64,000 nt of DNA, from assembly GCF_008014745.1 (NCBI RefSeq), contig NZ_VPFD01000010.1, positions 1 through 64,000 on the forward strand, in the 5' to 3' direction. Positions within the stretch are counted from its first letter, which is position 1. The number at the start of each line of letters is the position of its first letter. Shown piece by piece: positions 34,865-43,687 of the stretch. The notes under the pieces were generated by a model. The model did not search any database. It was not told the DNA's origin and was given only the letters and a program-made list of their open reading frames with translations. This DNA is from Massilia arenae (GTDB taxonomy: Bacteria; Pseudomonadota; Gammaproteobacteria; Burkholderiales; Burkholderiaceae_D). A program made the translations under genes and the position numbers.

Positions 34865-36007
34865 TCAGGAATTGAGCGTGAATTCGGTGAACGAGGCGCC
34901 CTGCGGCTCGCTCGGCTTCTTTTGCTCTTCCTGCTGGACCTGGCTGTCCGGCCCATTGTTGAGCACCCAAAGCAGGTTGGTGGCCGAATCGGCATTGGCC
35001 AGCGCCTCATCCTGCGTTATCAGGCCGTCCTTGACCAGCTTGAACAGCGCGCCTTCGAACGATTGCGAGCCGGGCGACAGGCTCTTGTCCATCGCTTCCT
35101 TGATCTGGCCGATCTCGCCTTTTTCGATCAGGTCGGCGATGTAGCGCGTGTTGAGCATCACTTCGACCGCCGCCTGGCGCACACCACCCGCCGCGGACTT
35201 CACCAGCCGCTGCGACACGATCGCCTTGACGCTCGAGGCCAGGTCTTGCAGCAGGGCGCCGCGGTTTTCCATCGGGTAGAAGCTGATGATGCGGTTCAGC
35301 GCGTTGTAGCTGTTGTTGGCGTGCAGGGTGGCCAGCACCAGATGGCCCGACTGGGCATAGGCCAGCGCCGCGGCCATCGTCTCGCGGTCGCGGATCTCGC
35401 CGATCAGGATGCAGTCAGGCGCCTGGCGCATCGAGTTCTTCAGCGCGATGCCGAAGCTGCTGGCGTCGCTGCCGATCTCGCGCTGGTTGACGATCGATTT
35501 CTTGTTCTTGAAGAGGTATTCGATCGGGTCTTCGAGCGTCAGGATGTGGCCTGCGCGGTGCTCGTTGCGATGGTCGAGCATGGCGGCGATGGTGGTCGAC
35601 TTGCCGGAGCCGGTGGCGCCGACCACCAGCAGCAGGCCGCGCTTTTCCATGATCAGTTCGGACAGCACGGGCGGCAGTCCCAGCCCGCCCAGTGGCGGGA
35701 TGTCGGCCGGCACGAAGCGGAACACGGCCGAGATCGAGCCGCGCTGGCGAAAGGCCGACAGGCGGAAGCGCCCCAGGTTGGGGACCGACACGCCCATATT
35801 CAGTTCGTTGTCGCGTTCGAGTTCGAGCAGCTGTTCCGGGGTGGCGACCTCGGACAGCAGCGACAGGATGTTCTCGGGTTCGAGACGGTGCTGGTTGATG
35901 GGGATGAGGGCGCCGTTGATCTTGATGTGCACCGGGGAGTTCACGGCGAAGAACATGTCGGAAGCGTTCTTCTCTTTCATCAGCTGGAACAGGCGGTCCA
36001 TGGCCAT
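34865..36007 (-). CDS. pilU: PilT/PilU-family type IV pilus retraction ATPase
   Basis: A 380-residue GspE/PilT-family ATPase. An N-terminal PAS-like domain (SDMFFAVNSPVHIKINGAL) is followed by the ATPase: Walker A GATGSGKST at 130-138, the Asp box around HILTLEDPIEY, Walker B DCILIGEIRD at 198-207, and His box HLVLATLHAN at 222-231. The MDRLFQLMKEKNASDMF start and C-terminal tail beyond 340 are closer to PilU than PilT. PilU assists PilT in pilus retraction and twitching. GGAGA is 7 nt ahead of the ATG. It sits between dapD and the ArsC-like gene, a location seen in Burkholderiales. Confidence 0.88.
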   Translation of the reverse strand: MAMDRLFQLMKEKNASDMFFAVNSPVHIKINGALIPINQHRLEPENILSLLSEVATPEQLLELERDNELNMGVSVPNLGRFRLSAFRQRGSISAVFRFVPADIPPLGGLGLPPVLSELIMEKRGLLLVVGATGSGKSTTIAAMLDHRNEHRAGHILTLEDPIEYLFKNKKSIVNQREIGSDASSFGIALKNSMRQAPDCILIGEIRDRETMAAALAYAQSGHLVLATLHANNSYNALNRIISFYPMENRGALLQDLASSVKAIVSQRLVKSAAGGVRQAAVEVMLNTRYIADLIEKGEIGQIKEAMDKSLSPGSQSFEGALFKLVKDGLITQDEALANADSATNLLWVLNNGPDSQVQQEEQKKPSEPQGASFTEFTLNS

Positions 36008-36089
36008 CGCATCGTCTCCGTTTTTGTTTCGGATATTTCAGGGCCGGTTAGACGCGTCGGCGGCAGGGCCGCCAACGCGTTCAACCAGC

Positions 36090-36914
36090 TTAAACGCCGC
36101 GCAGCAGCTCGTTGATCCCGGTCTTCGAACGCGTCTGCGCATCCACGCGCTTGACGATCACCGCGCAGTACAGGCTGTACTTGCCATCGGTCGAGGGCAG
36201 GCTGCCCGACACCACGACCGAACCCGACGGCACGCGGCCGTAGGTGACTTCGCCGGTTTCGCGGTTGTAGATCTTGGTCGACTGGCCGATGTACACGCCC
36301 ATCGAGATCACCGAGTTCTCTTCGACGATCACGCCTTCGACGATTTCCGAGCGCGCGCCGATGAAGCAGTTGTCTTCGATGATGGTCGGATTGGCCTGCA
36401 TCGGTTCCAGCACGCCGCCGATGCCGACGCCGCCCGACAGGTGGACGTTCTTGCCGATCTGGGCGCAGGAGCCGACGGTGGCCCAGGTGTCGACCATCGT
36501 GCCTTCATCGACGTAGGCGCCGATGTTGACGTAGGACGGCATCAGGACCACGTTCTTGCCGATGAAGCTGCCGCGGCGGGCGACGGCCGGCGGCACCACG
36601 CGGAAACCGCCGCGTGCGAAGTCTTCTGGCGTGTAGTCGGCGAACTTGGTCGGCACTTTGTCGTAGAACTGGATGTCGCCGGAAGCGACCGGCACGTTGT
36701 TCTCGAGGCGGAACGACAGCAGCACGGCCTTTTTGATCCACTGGTTCACGACCCAGGTGCCGGTGTCCTTCTGCGCCACGCGCAGGCTGCCGTCATCGAG
36801 GCCGGCGAGGACGTGGGCGACGGCGTCGCGCACTTCGGCGCTGGCGTTGTTCGGGCTGATGTCGGCGCGCTGTTCCCAGGCGGTGTCGATGATGGTTTGC
36901 AGTTGTTGGGTCAT
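36090..36914 (-). CDS. dapD: tetrahydrodipicolinate N-succinyltransferase DapD
   Basis: A 274-residue left-handed beta-helix enzyme that uses succinyl-CoA to acylate tetrahydrodipicolinate. The N-terminal helical domain ([13 protein letters not shown]) is followed by hexapeptide repeats from about 105 to 230, including [44 protein letters not shown] and [20 protein letters not shown]. The C-terminus [18 protein letters not shown] is typical. With dapC and dapE it shows that the succinylase route is used. Confidence 0.97.
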   Translation of the reverse strand: MTQQLQTIIDTAWEQRADISPNNASAEVRDAVAHVLAGLDDGSLRVAQKDTGTWVVNQWIKKAVLLSFRLENNVPVASGDIQFYDKVPTKFADYTPEDFARGGFRVVPPAVARRGSFIGKNVVLMPSYVNIGAYVDEGTMVDTWATVGSCAQIGKNVHLSGGVGIGGVLEPMQANPTIIEDNCFIGARSEIVEGVIVEENSVISMGVYIGQSTKIYNRETGEVTYGRVPSGSVVVSGSLPSTDGKYSLYCAVIVKRVDAQTRSKTGINELLRGV

Positions 36915-36958
36915 GATGCTGGTCTTTATTGAAATGAAAACAGGAATTCGTGGGGCTC

Positions 36959-38173
36959 TTACTTGAGGCCCTGGCAGAACTGGACGATGCGATTGGCCGC
37001 TTCCAGTCCTTCGTCGACGCCGGCCACCAGGGCCATGCGGATACGGTCGCGCCCCGGATTCTGGCCATGCGCTTCGCGCGCCAGATAGCTGCCCGGGAGG
37101 ACCGTCACATTATAGTCGGCGTACAGGCGGCGCGCGAAGTCGGTGTCCGACAGGCCGCTGCGCCGCACGTCGGCCCACAGGTAGAAGCCGGCGTCGGGCA
37201 GCTCGACGTCCATCACGTCCTTGAGCAGCGGCGTGATGAGGGCGAATTTTTCCTTGTACAGCGCGCGGTTCTCAATCACGTGATGTTCGTCGTTCCAGGC
37301 CGCGATCGAAGCCGCCTGCACCGGCGGCGACATCGCGCCGCCGCAATAGGTGCGGTAGAGCAGGAATTTCTTCATCGCGATGGGATCGCCGGCCACGAAA
37401 CCGGAACGCATGCCCGGCACGTTCGAGCGCTTCGACAGGCTCGAGAACACGATCAGGTTGCGGTACGGTTGCTCGCCGCCGCTGCGGCCCAGTTGATGCG
37501 CCGCTTCCAGCGCGCCCAGCGGCGGGGCGGCGCCGGTATAGATCTCCGAATAGCACTCGTCGGCCGCAATCAAGAAGCCCCAGCGGTCGGCCAGCTCGAA
37601 CAGCTGGCGCCAGTCGTCCAGGCCCAGGGTGGCCCCGGTCGGGTTGCCGGGCGAGCAGACGTAGAGCAGCTGCACGCGCGGCCACACGTCGTCGGGCACG
37701 CTGCCGTAATCCGGCGCGAAGTTGCGCGCGGGTTCGGAATTGACGAAGTACGGCGTGGCGCCGGCCAGGTAGGCCGCGCCTTCGTAGATCTGGTAGAACG
37801 GGTTCGGGCACATCGCCAGCGCATCCGGCCTGGAGGCGTCGATCATGCACTGGGCGATCGCGAACAGCGCCTCGCGCGAACCGTTCACCGGCAGCACCAT
37901 GGTGGCCGGGTCCAGCGCCGGGATGCCGTAGCGGCGTTCCAGCCAGCCGGCGATGGCCGCGCGCAGGGGCTCGCCGCCCACCGTGCTCGGATAGTTGGCC
38001 AGGCCGGCCACCGAATGCGTCAGCGCTTTTTCGATGAAGGCCGGCGTCGGATGCTTCGGTTCGCCGATGCCCAGGCTGATCGCGGAATAGGCCGGGTTCG
38101 GAGTGACGCCGGCAAACAGCTGGCGCAGCTTTTCGAACGGGTAAGGATGGAGCTTGTCGAGATGGGGATTCAC
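36959..38173 (-). CDS. dapC: succinyldiaminopimelate aminotransferase DapC
   Basis: A 404-residue class I PLP aminotransferase that makes N-succinyl-LL-diaminopimelate from the keto acid. Its N-terminus [23 protein letters not shown] and [13 protein letters not shown] are characteristic of the DapC group. [11 protein letters not shown] and [16 protein letters not shown] (PLP lysine) are intact. The start is GTG at 38173. dapD follows after 44 nt. A leader hairpin lies at 38185-38202. First gene of the minus-strand series dapC-dapD-pilU-arsC-dapE-prmB. Confidence 0.95.
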   Translation of the reverse strand: MNPHLDKLHPYPFEKLRQLFAGVTPNPAYSAISLGIGEPKHPTPAFIEKALTHSVAGLANYPSTVGGEPLRAAIAGWLERRYGIPALDPATMVLPVNGSREALFAIAQCMIDASRPDALAMCPNPFYQIYEGAAYLAGATPYFVNSEPARNFAPDYGSVPDDVWPRVQLLYVCSPGNPTGATLGLDDWRQLFELADRWGFLIAADECYSEIYTGAAPPLGALEAAHQLGRSGGEQPYRNLIVFSSLSKRSNVPGMRSGFVAGDPIAMKKFLLYRTYCGGAMSPPVQAASIAAWNDEHHVIENRALYKEKFALITPLLKDVMDVELPDAGFYLWADVRRSGLSDTDFARRLYADYNVTVLPGSYLAREAHGQNPGRDRIRMALVAGVDEGLEAANRIVQFCQGLK

Positions 38174-38184
38174 GGCAGTCTTGG

Positions 38185-38202
38185 GCGCACAGGGGTGTGC
38201 GC
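38185..38202. promoter_or_regulatory. leader hairpin of dapC
   Basis: GCGCAC (38185-38190), loop of six, GTGCGC (38197-38202), 12 nt upstream of the dapC GTG. On the plus strand TTTT follows, but no plus-strand gene ends here, so a role as leader structure of dapC is more likely than termination. The AT-rich stretch 38207-38245 probably contains the divergent promoters. Confidence 0.35.
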
Positions 38203-38321
38203 TTTTCGATAATTTTTTATTATAGCTCTATGAATGGAAGAACGTTCGAGCGTGCGGCAAGTGATTTGCGGTAACATTAATCACACACCAACCAGCGATT
38301 TCATCCGGAGAGCCATCCGCC

Positions 38322-39080
38322 GTGCCGATCAGTTACGCGCGCAGCCTGACAGGACATGAACGTACTCCCGGCGCCAACCGGCACCTGGGCGTGGCGCTGG
38401 CTTTCGTCGCCGGGGCGATCAATGCCGGCGGCTTTCTCGCGGTGCGCGAATATACCTCGCACATGACCGGCATCGTCTCCAGCGCGGCCGACCACCTGGT
38501 ACTGGGCGACACCGACCTGGTGCTGGCCGCGCTCGGCGCGCTGCTCAGCTTCCTGCTCGGCGCGGCCTGCACCGCCATCCTCGTCAACTATATCCGGCGC
38601 CGCGGCCTGCATAGCGGCTTTGCGCTGCCCCTGTTGCTCGAGGCCGTCCTTTTGCTGGTGTTCGGCATCCTCGGCGCGCGCCTGGCCGGGATCGACGCCT
38701 TCTTCATTCCGCTGACCGTGATGCTGCTGTGCTTCATGATGGGGCTGCAGAACGCGGTGATGACCAAGGTTTCGCATGCCGAGATCCGCACCACCCACAT
38801 GACCGGCATCGTGACCGACATCGGCATCGAGCTGGGCAAGATGGCCTACTGGAACGCCGACGGCCCGCTGCGCCAGCCGAAAGTCACGGCCAACCTCGGG
38901 CGCCTGATGCTGATGCTGTCGCTGCTGGGCGCGTTCTTCCTGGGCGGCGTGGTGGGGGCGCTGGGCTTCAAGCACCTGGGCTATCTGTCCACGGTGCCGC
39001 TGGCCGCCTTCCTGTGCGTGCTGGCGATCGTGCCGGTGGTCGACGATGCCGTGCGCGTGCTGGGGCGGCGCGACGCCTGA
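38322..39080 (+). CDS. DUF1275 (YoaK-type) membrane protein
   Basis: A 252-residue inner-membrane protein with about six hydrophobic segments. Two copies of the family motif are present, SHMTGIVSSAADHL (about 45) and THMTGIVTDIGIELG (about 160), matching the internal duplication of DUF1275. AFVAGAINAGGFLAVREY is also characteristic. Transport activity is presumed but unproven in the family. The start is GTG at 38322 with GGAG 13 nt upstream. Confidence 0.85.
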   Translation: MPISYARSLTGHERTPGANRHLGVALAFVAGAINAGGFLAVREYTSHMTGIVSSAADHLVLGDTDLVLAALGALLSFLLGAACTAILVNYIRRRGLHSGFALPLLLEAVLLLVFGILGARLAGIDAFFIPLTVMLLCFMMGLQNAVMTKVSHAEIRTTHMTGIVTDIGIELGKMAYWNADGPLRQPKVTANLGRLMLMLSLLGAFFLGGVVGALGFKHLGYLSTVPLAAFLCVLAIVPVVDDAVRVLGRRDA

Positions 39081-39122
39081 CCGTGGCCGACAGCCGCAAC
39101 CGATTTCGTGGACCCTCGAGTC

Positions 39123-39464
39123 TTAACGCACGAGCGCGAATGCGCCGGCCACGATCAGCACCATGCCGACGATCTTGCTGACGCTGAGCGGCTCATTGAG
39201 CGCGGCCACGCCGATCGCCGCCACCGCCAGCATCGCCACGCCCGTCATCACCGGGTAGGCCAGGCTCATGTCCAGCTTTTGCAGGGCCACCGAATAGCAC
39301 ACGAAGCCCAGCGCATAGGTAGCGCCGGCGCCGCCGAGGAAGGCGATCCGCACCAGGTTCCAGTCGACGCCGTGCTGGTTCGACAGTTTGATGAGGAAGG
39401 TGGCGGCAGCACTGGCAAGGGCGGCCAGCGCGCACCACAGGTAGCCGGTCATGGTTGGGGTCAT
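39123..39464 (-). CDS. SMR-like four-helix membrane protein lacking the conserved Glu
   Basis: A 113-residue protein with four hydrophobic helices and the SMR family landmarks LIKLSNQHG and MSLAYPVMTGVAMLAVAAIG, followed by NEPLSVSKIVGMVLIVAGAFAL. In EmrE the first helix carries the essential Glu14 in LAEV; here the aligned segment is LASA, so a Ser replaces it. This resembles ArnE/ArnF-type lipid flippase subunits more than drug exporters. The ATG at 39464 overlaps the TGA of the large histidine kinase as ATGA, showing coupling. Function unknown. Confidence 0.75.
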   Translation of the reverse strand: MTPTMTGYLWCALAALASAAATFLIKLSNQHGVDWNLVRIAFLGGAGATYALGFVCYSVALQKLDMSLAYPVMTGVAMLAVAAIGVAALNEPLSVSKIVGMVLIVAGAFALVR

Positions 39465-42400
39465 GGAATGTCTTCTGTCGAGGTGGAATGGGCAGGGCGC
39501 GATTGTACCGCCTGATCGGGCGCGACCGGGATCGCCAGTGTGACCCGGGTGCCGGCCGGGCCGCTGTCGATGCGCAGCCGGGCGCCGATCTGGGTGGCGC
39601 GCTCGCGCATGCCTTGCAGGCCGAAGTGGCCGGCCTTGTCCATGGCGGATCCGCCCGCGCCATCGTCGCTGACGGTCAGCGCCAGGCCGCGCTGGCCGGT
39701 ATCGGCGCTGAGCCGGACGGCGCCAGGCGTGTGCCGCAGCGCGTTGAGCAGGGCTTCGCGCACGATCGCGTGCACGTCGCGGCGCAGGCGCACCGGCAGG
39801 CGCTCGACCGATCCCGGCGCCGCCGCCAGGGCCAGGCGCCCGCTGCCGCCGGGGAGAATCAGATCCACGTCGCGCAGCAGGCCCTGCCAAAACGCATCGA
39901 CGTTGGCAAAACCCTGGCGCAGGCCCTGGACTTCGTCGCGGCCTTCTTCCAGCACCTGTTCCGCGCTCTCCAGCACCCGCTCGAACTCGGCGCGCGCCGG
40001 GCTGTCGGGCGGCAGCCCGGTCAGCACCGAGTGCATCCGCAACAGCATGCCCTGCACGCCCTGCAGGAAGGTGTCGTGCAGCGAGCGGGCGATCGATTCG
40101 CGCTCGCGCATGCGCGCCATCAGCTCGCCTTCGATGCGCTCGGCCAGGTGGCGGGTGCGCAGCCGGTAGGCCCACGCGAGCATGAGCAGGAAGGCCAGCA
40201 CGCAGGCGGCAAGGAACCACCAGGTCTGGAACCAGCGTGGCGGGATATGGAATGCCAGGGTCGTGACCGAGCCCGCCACGCCGCTCTCGTTGATGGCCAT
40301 CACCTCGAAGGTGTGGTTGCCGGGCCGCAGCCGCTGGAAGAAGGCGCTGCGCCGCGTTCCGGCCTCCTCCCACTCCTGGCCGCCCGCAAGGCGATAGCGG
40401 AAGCTGACCTTCTGCGGCATGCGCAGGCTGGGCGCCGTGTAGTCGATCTGCACGTTCTCGGTGCCCTGGTCGAGTGCCAATCCCGTGCCTACGCCATAGT
40501 GGCGCGTGCCGCTCGATACGGCCAGCACCTCGACCGCGGGCGTCACGGGATTGGGGGACGTCTTGCGCGGATCGATCCAGGCCAGGCCGCGCTCGCCGGC
40601 GAACCACAGCGTGCCGTCGCCGGCCACCGCGGCCGTGCGCGACAGCAGGCCCGACACGCCGCCGCCCAGGTAGCCGTCGGCGGCATCGAACAGCCGGCCG
40701 CGCAGCGCGATGCCGGGGTCGTTCATCGAGCGCGTCCAGTCCTCGGGCGTGACGCGGTAGATGCCGCGCGCGGCGTTGATCCAGCGTACGCCGGCGGCGT
40801 CGGTGACGATTCCGCTGGCCGCGCCGATGCCGTCCGGCGCGGCGACGGCGAGGCGCCGGAAGCGGTTGCCTTGCAGGACCTGCATGCCGTCCTCGCCCGA
40901 CACCAGCAAGGGCTTGCCCGGCACGATCAGGCTGAACTTGCCGACCTCCAGCCCTTCCTGGGCGCCGTATTCGCGCACCGCGCTGCCGTCGACGATGCGC
41001 AGGCGGTTGCCGGGCAGGCCCAGGTAGCTGCGGCCCGCAGCGTCGAAGGCCACTTTCTGGGGATGGTCTTCCTTGACAGGCGGCCGGGTCCAGGCGCCGT
41101 TGCGGTAATGCCATGCGCCCATGCGGCCGGTCCAGAGCCAGACTTCGTCATTGCCGGCCGCCAGGCTCCGGGGCCGGATGCTGTCCGCGGCCGCGCTGAC
41201 CGCGGGCGGCAGCGGGATGCGCTCGACGCCGGTGCGGCCATGGCGCTCGATGCCGTGGCGACCGCCGAGCACCAGCGTGCCGTCCGGCGCACGGTCGAGC
41301 ACGTGGGTCGCGATAGCGTCGGGCAGGCCGCTCGCCTTGCCGTTCTCGATGCGCACCAGGCCGGCCGTATCGTCCAGCCGTTGGGCCCGCGCCGCGACGA
41401 TCCCGCCGTCCGGGTGCCGGGCGGGGTGGGAGATGCCGCGGTCGAGCAGTTGCGGCACCATGTGCACTGCGTGGTCGCGCAGCCGCTCCAGGCCCGAGGG
41501 CGTGCCGACCCAGATGCTGCCGTCGCCGTCTTCCATCAGCGCCAGCACCGACAGGCTGGTCATCTGCCACGCCTGGTCGAGCCGCTCGGCGGCGCCCACC
41601 GGCGTGAAACGCTCGCCGCGCTGCCAGTCGGCCGGGCGCAGCACGCAAATGCCGACCGGGCAGTTGCCGGACCAGACGTTGCCGTCGCGGTCGAACAGCG
41701 ACTGGTAGGTGTTGGTGTTGCCGGGTTGCGCAGGAACGCGGCGCGGCGAGGGCGGCGCCACCTGCTCGAACTCTTTGCCGAGCACCAGCCATACACTGCT
41801 ATCGCGCGCCTCGAGCAGCATCGCATCGCCTCGCACCGGGCGCAGTCGATGAAACCGCGTCGCGCCGGCCTCGCGCAGGTAGAGCGCCGCGCCGTTGGTG
41901 GCCCAGACCCGGCCGGCGCCGTCGGCCAGCACGTATTCGGCGCGGGCGCCGTCATAGCCGAGTTCAGGGCCGACGCGCACGGCGCGATCGCCGTCGACCC
42001 GAAACAGGCCGCGCCAGCTGGCGATCCAGGGCGCGCCATCGGCGCCGAGTGAAATGGCGAATACGCTGCCGCGCTGTTCGGGTGTGATCAGGTGCCGGTA
42101 GCGCCCCTTGCGCAGCACGCTCATGCCCCCGCTGCCGTGGCCGATCCACAGCTCGCCGTCGGGCCCGGGCCGCAGCGCGCTGATGCCGGTGTTCTGCAGG
42201 CGGCTGCCGTCGGCCGTTTCGAACGGCAGGAAGCGCAGGCCGTCGAAGCGCAGCAGTCCGGCGTAGCGGCTGCCGACCCACAGCCAGCCGTCCTGGCTGC
42301 GCGCCAGCGCATCGACATAGCGCGGCGCGCCTTCCAGCTCGCCCCAGCGCTCATGGCGATAGCCGTCCAGCGCGATGGTCGGGTCAAGGGCGAGGGCGGC

Positions 42401-42472
42401 CGGGGCGATGGCGCACGATAGTACGAGAAGTGCCGCGCGCAGCCATGCCTGGAATCGGGAAATGATACTCAT
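39461..42472 (-). CDS. beta-propeller (Reg_prop/Y_Y_Y) sensor histidine kinase
   Basis: A 1003-residue one-piece sensor. A signal peptide (to about 29) is followed by a periplasmic region of two-component-regulator propeller repeats (about 40-640, many DG-WVGT/GGL-like blades such as SQDGWLWVGSRYAGLLRFDG). A Y_Y_Y domain (about 655-740, ending HTFEVMAINESGVAG) and a transmembrane helix (751-771) come next. The HisKA_3 dimerisation region has H799 in RSLHDTFLQG, and the HATPase domain includes EALLNALRHTPGA and SDDGAGG. NarL-type partners are expected, yet none is adjacent. The gene downstream is the coupled SMR-like protein. Related sensors in Bacteroides and Xanthomonas often sense polysaccharide fragments. 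Confidence 0.9.
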   Translation of the reverse strand: MSIISRFQAWLRAALLVLSCAIAPAALALDPTIALDGYRHERWGELEGAPRYVDALARSQDGWLWVGSRYAGLLRFDGLRFLPFETADGSRLQNTGISALRPGPDGELWIGHGSGGMSVLRKGRYRHLITPEQRGSVFAISLGADGAPWIASWRGLFRVDGDRAVRVGPELGYDGARAEYVLADGAGRVWATNGAALYLREAGATRFHRLRPVRGDAMLLEARDSSVWLVLGKEFEQVAPPSPRRVPAQPGNTNTYQSLFDRDGNVWSGNCPVGICVLRPADWQRGERFTPVGAAERLDQAWQMTSLSVLALMEDGDGSIWVGTPSGLERLRDHAVHMVPQLLDRGISHPARHPDGGIVAARAQRLDDTAGLVRIENGKASGLPDAIATHVLDRAPDGTLVLGGRHGIERHGRTGVERIPLPPAVSAAADSIRPRSLAAGNDEVWLWTGRMGAWHYRNGAWTRPPVKEDHPQKVAFDAAGRSYLGLPGNRLRIVDGSAVREYGAQEGLEVGKFSLIVPGKPLLVSGEDGMQVLQGNRFRRLAVAAPDGIGAASGIVTDAAGVRWINAARGIYRVTPEDWTRSMNDPGIALRGRLFDAADGYLGGGVSGLLSRTAAVAGDGTLWFAGERGLAWIDPRKTSPNPVTPAVEVLAVSSGTRHYGVGTGLALDQGTENVQIDYTAPSLRMPQKVSFRYRLAGGQEWEEAGTRRSAFFQRLRPGNHTFEVMAINESGVAGSVTTLAFHIPPRWFQTWWFLAACVLAFLLMLAWAYRLRTRHLAERIEGELMARMRERESIARSLHDTFLQGVQGMLLRMHSVLTGLPPDSPARAEFERVLESAEQVLEEGRDEVQGLRQGFANVDAFWQGLLRDVDLILPGGSGRLALAAAPGSVERLPVRLRRDVHAIVREALLNALRHTPGAVRLSADTGQRGLALTVSDDGAGGSAMDKAGHFGLQGMRERATQIGARLRIDSGPAGTRVTLAIPVAPDQAVQSRPAHSTSTEDIP

Positions 42473-42535
42473 TCGCGAATTGTTGCAGCAAAATCATTGC
42501 CGGTCCAGTCATCCGGACCGATCATCGAAGCCGAT

Positions 42536-43576
42536 TCATGCGGCCTGTTCGCGCCATGCCCCCGGATTCATGCCGCTCCATTCGCGAAACGCGTGGGTGA
42601 ACGCGCTCTGCTCCTGGAAGCCGAGCAGGAAGGCGATATCGACCAGGCCCAGCTCGCGCCGGCGCAGGTAGTCCTGGGCCAGGCCGTAGCGCACCGCATC
42701 GAGCACCTGCTGGAAGCTCGAACCGGCGTCGGCCAGCTTGCGTTGCAGGGTGCGGGTCGACAGCCCGAGCTCGGCCGCCACCGGCGCCAGCCGCGCCTCG
42801 CCGCTGTTCAGGCGCGGCAGCAGCGCGGCCCGCACCCGCGCCACGATCGGGTCGACCCGGGCGGCGCGTTCTTCGAGCAGCCGTTCGGCGTGATGCAGCA
42901 GGAGCGGGTACAGGCTGGTATCGGCGTTCGGTACCGGCATCGCCAGCAGGGCGGCATCGACGACGGCGCAGTTCAGTGGCGCACCGAACTCCGGCGCGAT
43001 GCCCAGCACACGCAGGTATTCGGCGCTGCCGTGGCCCGGGTCGGCATGCCGGACCCGCAGCGCCAGCGGCATCAGGGGCCGCCCGGCCAGCCAGCCGCCG
43101 AACACGCGGATGCCCGCGAACACGCTTTCCACCAGGTGCCGGGTGGCGTCGGGGTAGTGGCTGATCCATTCGTAGTGCGCCTGGGCGCCGTGGAGCGCCA
43201 GGCCGCTGCGGCCCAGGTCGTGGGCCAGCGATTCGTAGCGCTGGGTCAGCTCCAGCGCATGGCCGAAGCTGCTGCAGGCCAGGAGCAGCATGCCGTAGGC
43301 GCTATAGGTGGCCGGACGCGCCTTCTCGCCCACGTGCAGGCCGAAGAATGGGTCGTTCGCCAGGCGCGCGCCGGCTTCGAGCAGGCCGATGTAGCGTCGT
43401 GCGGACAGTCTCTCGGGCAGCGGATCCAGGGCATCGGGCGCCATGCCGGCGGCCTCGGCCAATGCAGGAAGGGTAAGGCCGCGCTCGAGGGCGGTTTCCA
43501 GTAGAGGCTGCAGGTAGGAACCGGTCACGCGGGCGTCCATGGCGGGCGGTGGCGTGATTGAGCAAGGCTGTGTCAT
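42536..43576 (-). CDS. AraC-family transcriptional regulator (PF12625-type N-terminus)
   Basis: A 346-residue regulator. The N-terminal domain of about 200 residues (YLQPLLETALERGLTLPALAEAAGM, later YGMLLLACSSFGHALELTQRYESL) is the arabinose-binding-like domain of the OruR/ArgR-type AraC proteins. The C-terminal double helix-turn-helix has LAPVAAELGLSTRTLQRKLADAGSSF and LVDIAFLLGFQEQSAFTHAFREWSGMNPGAWR. It is divergent from the flavoenzyme-GlpD-kinase operon, and three direct repeats lie in the 111-bp gap, so it probably controls that operon. No ribosome site is seen before the ATG. Confidence 0.9.
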   Translation of the reverse strand: MTQPCSITPPPAMDARVTGSYLQPLLETALERGLTLPALAEAAGMAPDALDPLPERLSARRYIGLLEAGARLANDPFFGLHVGEKARPATYSAYGMLLLACSSFGHALELTQRYESLAHDLGRSGLALHGAQAHYEWISHYPDATRHLVESVFAGIRVFGGWLAGRPLMPLALRVRHADPGHGSAEYLRVLGIAPEFGAPLNCAVVDAALLAMPVPNADTSLYPLLLHHAERLLEERAARVDPIVARVRAALLPRLNSGEARLAPVAAELGLSTRTLQRKLADAGSSFQQVLDAVRYGLAQDYLRRRELGLVDIAFLLGFQEQSAFTHAFREWSGMNPGAWREQAA

Positions 43577-43611
43577 GAAAGCGCAATACGATTGGCGGGA
43601 GCGTCTTTAAC

Positions 43612-43643
43612 GTGTTACCTGAGGTGATACCTGTAGTGATACC
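43612..43643. promoter_or_regulatory. three GTGWTACC direct repeats at 12-bp spacing
   Basis: GTGTTACC (43612-43619), GTGATACC (43624-43631) and GTGATACC (43636-43643) repeat with an exact 12-bp period in the gap between the divergent AraC regulator and the flavoenzyme operon, ending 44 nt before the latter's ATG. They are the likely binding array of the AraC protein. Confidence 0.6.
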
Positions 43644-43687
43644 GGGCTGGCAAAAAGAACAACTTGCAGTATAACGGAAAGTCATTG

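Noticed and set aside
38185-38202. Hairpin plus TTTT as a plus-strand terminator or lysine riboswitch
   Set aside because: No plus-strand gene ends there, and the leader is far too short for a lysine riboswitch.
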